Translations under genes and position numbers: made by a program
Shown here: in pieces, positions 54,997 to 64,000 of the stretch
How the letters are laid out: each line of letters opens with the position of its first letter
Numbering within the stretch: position 1 is the first letter of the stretch
Notes under the pieces: generated by a model
The model's database searches: none
The model's input: only the letters and a program-made list of their open reading frames with translations
Told to the model about the DNA's origin: nothing
Source of the DNA: Hawksworthiomyces lignivorus
Taxonomy: Eukaryota; Ascomycota; Sordariomycetes; Ophiostomatales; Ophiostomataceae
Length of the DNA: 64,000 nt
Direction of reading: 5' to 3'
NCBI GenBank assembly: GCA_002917075.1
Contig: NTMA01000002.1
Span: 124,001 to 188,000, forward strand

Positions 54997-55857
54997 ATGG
55001 CTTCGACTACCAAGAACGTCGTCCAGAGGTTACTGGAGAGGGCACACTCTCCCGACACAGCAGCCCAGATCTTTGCGGACAAGATCCAGTTCCGACCGCA
55101 GCTGCTACGGCCAACATCGCCGACATTTGAAGCAGCAAGCAGCACTACACCGGGCGGCGCGGCAGGAGCTGCGGCTGCAAGCCTCTCTGGTCTCGATGGC
55201 CGCGAGGCCCGCCGGCGTTCACGGCGCATCAAGCAAGAGCAGCGCCAAGCCCACCAGCCCAAGCCCAAGCCGCTTTCTTCGCGGCAGCGACGGAAACTAG
55301 GACTGTACGATCTCCCGACGAAGGGCAGCCAGAAGCTGCAGGCACAGTCGTATTCCACTTTTGTGCCGCTGCACCGCCTTTGGCTCGGTTACATCCGCGA
55401 AGTGCTCAGTCCGCAAGAACTGCGCATGGGTGGACAGGGCGCTGCGGCCAAACTCACAGCGGCGGATTTTCACGGCGCGAAAGTCGAGGTCACGCGCAGT
55501 GCTTGTGTCGGCCGCGTTGGGATCCGAGGCATCGTGGTGCGGGACACGCGATTTGTCTTTGAGATCGTCACCCCGGATAATAAAGTCAAAATGGTCCCCA
55601 AAGAGGGGACCTTTTTCCGCATCGAAATCCCGCTAGAGGATGAAGCTGGCGGAGAAAGAAATGCCGAAATGCATGACGCAGAGCGGGATCTTCCACAGCA
55701 GCAGCAGAAGCAACAACAAGGACAGCAACAGCCGACAGATGACGACAGCAACAGCAAACAGAAATTGGTCATAGAAATCTTGGGCTCGCAATTTATGCAC
55801 CGTGCGGTGGACCGGGCGAACCGAAAATTCAAGCAGCATTTCTACAAAGAACTGTAG
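54997..55857 (+). CDS. POP4: RNase P/MRP subunit Pop4 (Rpp29)
   Basis: One exon, 286 aa. The N-terminal half is basic and rich in Ala, Gln and Arg. The conserved UPF0086/Rpp29 fold runs from about residue 115: YSTFVPLHRLWLGYIREVL, then LTAADFHGAKVEVTRSACVGRVGIRGIVVRDTRFVFEIVT, and KMVPKEGTFFRIEI. The closing LVIEILGSQFMHRAVDRANRKFKQHFYKEL is also typical. Pop4 is a shared protein of nuclear RNase P (tRNA 5' processing) and RNase MRP (rRNA processing). A Gln-rich insert of about 40 residues (roughly 215-255) sits between the last two conserved strands. The gene converges on ASA1 with 300 bases between stops. Confidence 0.95.
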   Translation: MASTTKNVVQRLLERAHSPDTAAQIFADKIQFRPQLLRPTSPTFEAASSTTPGGAAGAAAASLSGLDGREARRRSRRIKQEQRQAHQPKPKPLSSRQRRKLGLYDLPTKGSQKLQAQSYSTFVPLHRLWLGYIREVLSPQELRMGGQGAAAKLTAADFHGAKVEVTRSACVGRVGIRGIVVRDTRFVFEIVTPDNKVKMVPKEGTFFRIEIPLEDEAGGERNAEMHDAERDLPQQQQKQQQGQQQPTDDDSNSKQKLVIEILGSQFMHRAVDRANRKFKQHFYKEL

Positions 55858-56157
55858 ATGCATAGAACAGAAAGTGACTCGGCTAGTTTCAGTTGAAGAG
55901 TCTAGCTGTCAGAGGACCTTGATACCACCTGCAGTAGTCAGCGGACGCAAGTCGGCTATCTAAGGAACAGCTCCTTTCGCTATGGACCAAGAAAAACTCC
56001 ATTTTGTAACATGATCTTAAATATTAACGGCGTTTTCCAAGGTTAGAAAGAGGTGGAGAGATGGGACAGAAATAGTGATACCCCTCAGTCAGAGACCTCT
56101 GAACTGTTTCCATAGTTGAATGAAATCAGTTTCTCAATTTCATTATTGTTATTTTCT

Positions 56158-57717
56158 TCAAAAGATGTCCCAAAGACTGACTTTGCCGTCTTTACTACCC
56201 ACAGCCAGCCAATGTGCGGTCAACGAGTGTCGTAAGCGGCGCTCTTTAACACTTAATTCACGCAGCGACCCCGTCTTGCTAATGAGGCTTGTCTCTGCGT
56301 CGTTTCCAACAGTCGTTTTGTTCCCATCGCCATCTTGTTTTAGGGCCTGCTGGTTTGGGCTACCGCTGATAGGCGCAAACGCAACTGAGAAGCACCCTGC
56401 CTGGTGCCACTTCAGCACGGCAACCTCTTTCATCGTTTTTGTAGAATAGACGCGGGCGCAGGAATCCCAGCCGGCCGTGGCAAATATGCGGCCATCGTGC
56501 CGGATGCGGAGGCCCTGTTGTCCAGCGTGTTTTGTGTCGACTGTTTTAAGAGGCTGCGTTTCTGGTTCCCGCGGCGGCGCCGGACGGGAAGCCGACGGTT
56601 GCTTGCGTGCCCCTGAAGCTGCCTCTTTTGCCAAGGCAGCTGACAGCAGCGACACTGGCGCGGTAGATGTCGCTAATCTCTCACCGGGCACGTTCTTTCG
56701 CTCTTGCTTGTCCGGTAGTGCGAGAGCAGCAACATCTGTTGCCATCGAAGGCGGGGGCTTGATTCTAGGAACCGGTATAGGGTGTTTGGCAATTATTGCG
56801 TCGGCCGCGGATGTCACATAGTATGACCGATCGGGAGACACGTCCAGGGATAGAATCGGCTGCGAGTGGACCTGCGCTCGGTATCGAATGGTGGCTGGGC
56901 CATCCGCACCGCCATCCAAGGAGGCCACAACCGTCACGCCGTTCTCAAACGCCGCAATAAGCACGAGCGTCTCACTCGCACAGTAGAAGAGCGCCAGAGC
57001 CATGATCATGCCCTCCTTTTTACCGAGCAAAATCGTATTCACACGCCGCTGCGATGGCAGGTGGAAAATATCAACCTGCTGAATTAGCTGGGCTGCTCAT
57101 CCACACGCAAGCAACAGAGATTGGGGTCCACGCACCGCTTCCAAGGCAAGAGTATTTGGAACGGCTACTAGGCGTTCCACGGGATGTGGCTTCGATGTAG
57201 TCCCCGAAGCTGTGTCTGTCTCGATGATTTGTGTGACTGCCGAAATTCCGACAGTGTGACACCAGGCAAACGCGCAAAAGTTCATCGTATTGACATCCAG
57301 GGAAAACACCATCCACGGCACAGGCCGGCCCCCGTCTTCCTTCTTCTTCTGCTTAGCAGACGAAGCTATCGGTGCCGAAGACTTGTCCTCGAGGGGCAGG
57401 GTGGTGCTTAGCCGAGCCTCGTCTGCAACGCCCACCTGCCACACGATCAGCTTGTTGTCGCGGCCGTGTGTCACGATTTGGTCCGCCTCGTCCCAGCCAG
57501 CCAAGCCCAAAATGCTGTTCATATGAGCACGCCATACTGCTCGGGGCCGCACAATAGCTAGATCCCATAGGATAACAAAGCCATCGCTGTCGCCGGTGGC
57601 AAGGCGAGTGTCTGGCGTTGCAGAAAGGCCGTTCTTACCGGCGCGCACAAACTCAGCAGCGTTCACTTGAGCGCTGTGGCCGCGGAGAATAGCTGTTGGT
57701 TGCGGGGGTGCGGCCAT
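56158..57717 (-). CDS. ASA1: ASTRA-associated WD40 protein Asa1
   Basis: Two exons, 57717-57136 and 57075-56158, give 499 aa. The start PTAILRGHSAQVNAAEF and LATGDSDGFVILWDL form the first WD40 blade, followed by RAHMNSILGLAGW, RDNKLIVWQVG and the conserved DVNTMNFCAFAW. Later blades are SQPILSLDVSPDRSYYVTSAAD, LRIRHDGRIFATAGWDSCARVYS and HWLAVGSKDGKVSLWDIF at the C-terminus. The Gly-His-Ser-Ala-Gln start and the NFCAF block are features of Asa1, a partner of the Tra1-containing ASTRA complex in PIKK-kinase biogenesis and chromatin control. A Pro/Ala-rich insert of about 90 residues lies mid-protein. The intron is 60 nt. Confidence 0.93.
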
Positions 57718-60700
57718 GGAGGATGACAGGAGGCTCCAAGCACGATTTTGTAAGCGGTGGTGAACAGGTAATCATTACTTTGGCTGCAAGCCTTGATGAT
57801 AGTCGGGTCTTTCATGGCTGGTGCTAAGAGTGGCACCGCTACGATGCCGACCCCACCAACACTACATTTATGTAGCACTAGATCTTAGTCCTAGTCGCTG
57901 GAGTCCCACTTGCAGCCTTCCCTACTACAGACAGCCTTGTTCCTCACACCACGCAGCTTGACTAACATTTATTATATCTATTCTCTAGAATATCTCTCAG
58001 CTTTTATTTTGAGTTTTTTTTTCAGTTTCTCTGTTAGCTTGTCGAAGGTAGATGAAGAAGATACCACTCGAGTTCTTGTATCACCATTATCTACTTCATA
58101 TTTTTATTCTGAGATTCCGTCTTGGTAGCGAAAACCTAGACGCGCGAAGCACCACAACATTACTTACAGCTTCTACCTGACCCTTATTGCATCTGTAAAG
58201 AGATTTTATTTTAGGAAATAAAAAGAAAAAAAGACAAAATACGTTCGCTGCAATTGGCTGCTAAATTCAATATAATGTTACCATCTAAGCAGCAGAAAGA
58301 CCCCCCCCCCCAACCCCCCCCCCGAAACCTAGTTTAATACTTGCGCCACGCGGGTTCATTCTATGCAAATGCCGTAATTCGTACAAAGGGGGACATGGCA
58401 TTTTGATTCGCTCGTTCTAGAATCTGATTATTAGTTCATTTTTTCAGTCCCTCCTTGCCAACTCTCCTCTGCTCTTTGAGCCGCACTTCGGAGAATTTAT
58501 ATTCTGGCACGCGAGTTTTGTATTGCATATAAGCCTTCATTTATCTTTATTTCTTTTTATTGTTTTAAAACAAATTTGCAAAAGTTCAATTTAGCAAGAA
58601 GTTGTGACAAGAGAGGGTCAATTTTTAAGAGGAAGTGGAGGGGGCTAAGAAGCAAAGTAATAGATGAGAACAAGCTTGGCAGGTAGAAGAAACAACCAAA
58701 ACCAAAATGCCAGTCCAGTCCGGGAAATAATATGGCATCTAGAAGAGCCTAGAGCAGCTGTAGAGCAGGAAGAAGAAGGGAATAAGATTAGGAAGTGAGA
58801 AACTCCAGTAACAAGTTAATTACATTAGCAAAACGATAATAAAGAGAGCGATAATGGTATTGCGAGAGAATAAGTAGCATAATGCGGGCGACTAATGCTG
58901 AAGATAATTTGCTTCATTTTCTGTTGTTTCGAGTCTCTTCCTGCGGGGGAAGAACCCTAGGATCGTATATAAGTACAAACAAATGGGAAACGTGATAAGA
59001 TGGAGACGTGAATGAAGAAGAAACAAAGCAAGTAAAAAGAAAAGAAAACCCCCCGGCTCAATCGAGTCATAAACACTTTCCATTGGTTAGGAGTGGGAGA
59101 ACTGTTTCAATACAGCCGTCGATAATTGTTGCCTCTTTATTTCTCGCTTCTTTTAAACTTTTCTGGAAAAAGCTTTCATTAAAATTTTCCCCCAGTAATG
59201 ATTCAGTAGAAAAGTAGGTTAAGAAATGAAGAGGATAGCTTCAAAGACAGGTATATTCAAATACTTAACTCAATCAGCATGGGTAAAGTGGCACAGCGGG
59301 CGAGACGAGTCTAAAATCTTTGCCGTTTGTAGCCTGAGGTAGAGTAACGACAAGTAAACAAGACGTAGGAAGACCAGGACACGAGAAAGCCAGAAAACGT
59401 AAGACATACACAAAATAATATGTAGGAGTTTGTTTCGTTATTCCCTCAGTGTATCCAAATCCCTGCTCTCTCTCCCTTGGCCCGGTCGATGATCAGCACG
59501 GAATTTATCAGGTCCGTCTCTGCCGAGAACACGGATGCGTTTCGTCCCGCCCCAAGATATGAGAAAAAGACAGAAGGCAGAAAAGCAATGAGTCTAGGGC
59601 TTACGTACCTTGCTCGCTTGGCTGTCGTTTTATCCATCTCAATCTTGCCAGCGCACAGAAAAACCAGAGAGCAGGTGGTGTTTCATAAGACAACAGTCAG
59701 CTCAAGACGCTGCCATTCACAGAGCTTATCAGCTGTCTAGCACCGCCTTTCTTATTTATCCGTCATTATGATGCTTCTTCCAGAGGCGTATGTGTGTAGG
59801 CGCAATATGCTTTGAAGGCATGAAAGCATCTAGCTGCAGAATCGCCAAGTAGTAACAGCCATTATGCTTCGTCGCCTATGTCTTCTGAGGAATCAAAAAC
59901 TAACTGGTTTGAAAATACATGTCACTTCAGCCAGAGTTTATCATATCTAAGTGGCTTCACCACTGCATATATTTCTCTTTCGATGCGATGGTTCAGGGAG
60001 AAAATTAGCAGCAGAAAAGCATCCCAAGGGCTCTGTTAAGCTGTCTCCGGATTCTCTCTTCTTTTCCTGAATGTTCTAGAACTGGACCATTTAAGTTGCC
60101 ATTCATTTTGCTTTCGTAAATTTTCCTAATTTCCTTGGCTCCGATATCTCCAACACCTCCTTTATTTTCATTTTTACTTATTTGATTTCAGCTATTACTT
60201 CTCTTTGTAGACGTAATTTATTCATGTCACTGAGAATGCAGTTTTTCTTTTCTCGTCCTCGTAAAAGTGTCTGGGAATCCTATTGTTGATTTAACACGAT
60301 AAAATTGTCAAAAGTTGATGCTTTCTTTTCTTTGATTCAATGAAGTCCTTGCTTCACTAACAATAGGAGACTTGCAAGAGACAAACGAAAGACAGAAAAG
60401 TAAGTAGCCCAAGGAAATCAAAGAGAAGACTTCAGGATAGTAGGGGTGGCACGTTACTAAATAGCAAATTGCTGCAAAGTCGTCGTCACTTATTATTGTC
60501 GGCAAGTTCCATGAACCCCTTTCTGCCATGAGATATCCATAAGGAGACGGAGCAACAAAGAGGAAAATTTCCGAACGCACGGTTGTTTAGAAGGGGTCAA
60601 CAAGTACGTCCCGGTCCTTCAAAAGGCTCCAGAAAGACCTAAAGGTAGATAACGAGATTAAAAGACATAGAGGCCAGGGAAATAGGGCGCGATTCACTAA

Positions 60701-63700
60701 TTAGGCGAGAAAGAAACGAAACAGTGAAGTCTTGCCCATGTCTCTTCTGTATGTGCTCCATCAATTCCATGGACAAGTTAAAGATTTGTCTGGTTGGCGT
60801 GACAGAAAAATCATCCGAGGAGCGGCATAGTTTGTTTTGTTTGTCGCGTGGTGCCCAACTTTATCTCGGCATGTCCGGGACGGTGAGATAGTCGTTTGGA
60901 ACTTGACGGTGAAATACAAACTCGAGAAAGAAAGAAAATGTCTTGGATTCTCCGTCACGGAGGCTTCCATGTCTTGGCATCCAGACATCCGCTTGTTGGA
61001 TCGCCCTCCAGTCAAGTTAGGTTGGCCGATCAAACAGCCCCGGTGACCAAGGATGCAGTATGTCATGGGCTGTTCACGATGATTCCTCACGTAGAAAAGC
61101 TCTAGAAACATCAATATGGTACCCACACGACATAGTACCTGGCATTGTGCCGGACAAATGTTCCAGGCAAAACAATGAGGATAGACGGTCCAATTGCTGA
61201 CATGAAAATCAATCCAGCACCATCAGCAGGGCATAAACGGGTAGAATTTGCTGGGACTGAGGGGAGTTATCTTGTGAGAATTAAAACAATGGCCGTCCAA
61301 TACTAAGGCGTCGAGTGTAATTGATCTTCGTTAAATCCTCTAATACTCTACGCACGTAGGATAGATGCTTTTTGCTGATGGAAGTGTTCTTCACGCCATA
61401 TCGGAGATTTATTTTAATTTCTGGAAGCATTTTCACATCAAACTGTTTCTTAGGATCCTCCTCCTACCCCTGTTCTAAATTACGAGTAGAAACAATACAA
61501 CGACTTTGATACCCCTCAGGGAAAATGAACCTGCTTGCAGATAGAAGCATTTGTCAGTTAAGGGGTGTGCTGTGGAGCAGCTACTATGCTGGGACACATC
61601 TAGACACTATCTTCGTTCTTTTGCTAAATGGGTGGGAAGTATCGCATCTTTGGACTGAAGACGTCTTGGCCGATTCAGCTTAACAGCCGACGCAGAGGAG
61701 AAAGATGAAGATTGGGCTGGGCAATGAGAGCGACTAGCAAATCGCACCTAGCGGAAAAGCAAATTGCCCATGTAAACTAAAGGCGATAGTGGCTTTTCCC
61801 GTATCGAGTCCTTGATCCATTCTTTTATACGGTGTTCAGTCCGCCATTTGCACGACAGCAACTCAAGCCGAAGCAATTCTCTGACAATAACCACATTTCA
61901 CGGGGCGGGATGCTGCCTTTCCAGCCTAGCAAAAGGCGCCTGGGCTGTTGCCAAATGCCCCATCTGCCACGACCCCTGTCTGGCTGTAACCCTACCCAAC
62001 CTTACCCATACAAGTTGCGCAAGCGCACTACTTCGGGAGTTTGCTGACCTTGCGCTTCCGTTCTCCGTCCTCATATTGCATGGCACCCCTGTCCTTTCGT
62101 TGAAGATGAGTCCTTAATAATTCAATGAACTGTGACATAAAAAGTTACCTTTCTATTCGACTTCCATTATATGTTGATCTGTCTAGACTTATGAAGAACG
62201 TCCTGTGCCTTTCTGCGAATTCATATTCTGCTCGAAGTATGCATCAGCAACAGCCTTTAGATAGACCTTTGAATTGAAGAATTAGAGGGCGAAGAAATCC
62301 GTAGATGTCGTGGATAATAAGAGGGCATAGACAACTAAGATTTAGACAGCGAAAGGCCAAGCCAAAGAAGAGTCGAGGAAGAAACTGACCACGCCACATA
62401 AGGATTCGCCAGTACGCAGGGTCAAAATAAACTGCTTCGGGATGTTCTTTTCCCGCTTGGCTGTCTCATTGTCTGTTCTCTGCAGGAGCAAGCAACTTGC
62501 AGACGAACCACGCACATCTGTGCTGCATGCTCCTTGCTTTACCCTCTGTTAACTCAATTCCTAATTATCGATTCCATTTCCATCCTCCAGATTGATAACG
62601 GATTTGATTTTAGTTCTACTGATGCCTTGAAATTTCGATTATCTTAAGCCTATTTTGTTGAATGATCACCGTTTTCAAATGTCTTCCCTACCGTTTTGAC
62701 TTTCTTTGACCTAGTTCTGGCCGTCACTATTTTGCTGAAAAATGTGACGGCATCTCAAAACTTCATCAGATCTTTGTCCAGCTTTGTGGTAAAGTATCTT
62801 GACTATACAGAAGTGCCATTCTTCGTGCAAAGTCGCTAGACCGTTTACCCTTCGGCGTATCCGCTCTGGAGACTTATCAACCATAGATGACAAGAATGAC
62901 TCTGATGGAAATGAAGCATGAAACGTAAAGCTTGCTTCCACTAACCGTTTTGTCCATTGCTTGCTAATACCGTCATTGAATCCACCTATTTCGCCTCTCA
63001 TACCAGCATTCCAAGAGTCACTACAACGGCCACCACCCACTTCCACTCTCTTTATGAGGCCGATTTACTCTCCCAACCGCCCTCTTTAGAATACCTGCTT
63101 TCTAATATACATTCCTGCATACCCCAGCTTAGTCTGGTGTCTATTCTAAACGCGTTGATATTGCTCCCCTGGTCGACAGAACCGGATGATTTCCAAGACG
63201 ATCGATCTCTGGTGACAGCGGAGACTCTGTTCTTCTCTGCTTCCCCTTCTTTCTTTCTTTTCTCTTCCCTTCATTTAATTTGTTTGGTTAGGGATTTTTT
63301 TCCTTTTATCTAAGGGAATCTTAACTGGATTTTCTGCCTTGGAATTTTCCTTTTTTTGCTCCTTGATCTTCGACGGGTCTTTCCAGAAAGCCCCTTCAGT
63401 ACAACATACAAACTCTAATAACCCGCGTGCTCGGCAACATACTTCCACTTTCATTTCGTCCATATCAATCATTTTTAATACATTCTATATCTTCTTAATT
63501 CATTTTTACCCCATACTTTTTCTCTTGAGTTTTCTTTCTGCTATATCCCGCCCCTGTTGCAAGACCTCTCCTTTGCCTCTAGATTCGACTAGACCCTTGT
63601 CTAGCTTTTCGATAAAACTTGCTCACTATCCTGCTCATATCTTTGACAGCATCTCTTTCTTAGCGCATTCCTTTGTGAACAGGACAACCGAAACGAACCT

Positions 63701-64000
63701 ACAAAATCAACAGCGATACTTTCAAAGCGGTTAGCTGGCGGCTCTCTGGTTGTGGCCGTGTAATCCAAAATTCACGACAGTTGTTTAAAAACCTTGCATA
63801 TCCATCACAGGCGCCTACGGCCATCAACATACGATCAGAAAGGCTGCGAGCGTGGACTAACGGATCCAGCCAAATGAACCGCTCGTGAGGTCAACTGGGT
63901 TTAAAGTTTAGAAGGGTCTCTGTCGCAGATAGTCTGTTCCTGGCTTGCTATCTAGTTTTCCTCTCTTTTCGTTTCTCCAAAGACGAGAGAAGCGTGCGTT
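57718..64000. other. 6.3 kb without a supportable gene; end may be a leader
   Basis: The longest gene-free stretch in the window. Next to ASA1 it holds that gene's promoter. An interrupted C tract lies at 58301-58323. A purine-rich block runs from about 58580 to 59060. Frames of 60-120 codons occur but none has a recognisable motif or a coherent exon partner. From about 63200 to 63560 the plus strand is strongly pyrimidine-rich, as in the leaders of other genes here, so a plus-strand gene may begin beyond 64000. Non-coding RNA is possible but cannot be shown from sequence. Confidence 0.5.
58301..58323. repeat. C11-AA-C10 tract (G-quadruplex-capable on the minus strand)
   Basis: Eleven C, two A, ten C. 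The complementary strand reads G10-TT-G11, which could fold into or stack as a G-quadruplex, with an i-motif opposite. It lies about 580 bases upstream of the ASA1 ATG on that gene's promoter side. Confidence 0.75.

Noticed and set aside
59446..59740. Opposed short frames of 63 and 87 codons
   Set aside because: They overlap on opposite strands and neither has a recognisable motif or context.

Overview
The window looks like nuclear DNA of a filamentous ascomycete (Pezizomycotina). Genes carry short spliceosomal introns, mostly 56-115 nt, with GT donors, CTAAC/CTAAT-like branch sites and AG acceptors. The gene set fits: a GH11 xylanase, an AA11 chitin LPMO, a Zn2Cys6 regulator, a Dal5-type MFS carrier and a large mitochondrial PPR protein. 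I cannot name the genus. I re-joined exons by hand; every spliced model below keeps frame across all junctions. I recognised no tRNA, rRNA, transposon or CRISPR.

Layout. 1-9 kb: a two-finger C2H2 regulator behind a long leader, a gene-poor 4 kb, then a dienelactone hydrolase. 9.4-13 kb: secreted GH11 xylanase and AA11 LPMO, both on the minus strand. 14.9-17.5 kb: a conserved fungal protein of unknown role converging on a TauD-type dioxygenase, whose upstream region holds a perfect GC-rich inverted repeat. 19.4-20.3 kb: a secreted protein with a duplicated Cys/Pro motif. 21.5-28.9 kb: a penicillin-acyltransferase-like Ntn hydrolase divergent from an MFS carrier, followed by a Zn2Cys6 regulator. 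I read these three as a candidate uptake-and-processing cluster.

29-42 kb is mainly housekeeping: DBP7, ESF2 and NMD3 (all ribosome biogenesis), an unknown Ser-rich protein, an aldehyde dehydrogenase and phosphomevalonate kinase. 45-57.7 kb: a 1214-aa PPR protein whose spliced leader seems to carry a uORF ending directly against the main ATG; GC-rich pantothenate synthetase; a PlsB/GNPAT-type acyltransferase ending in the peroxisomal signal ARL; RNase P/MRP subunit POP4; and the WD40 protein ASA1. 57.7-64 kb holds no gene I can support; its pyrimidine-rich end may be the leader of a gene beyond the window.

Most worth following: the amidase/transporter/regulator cluster, the ARL-tailed acyltransferase (possible peroxisomal ether-lipid entry enzyme), and the stop-start uORF on the PPR gene.
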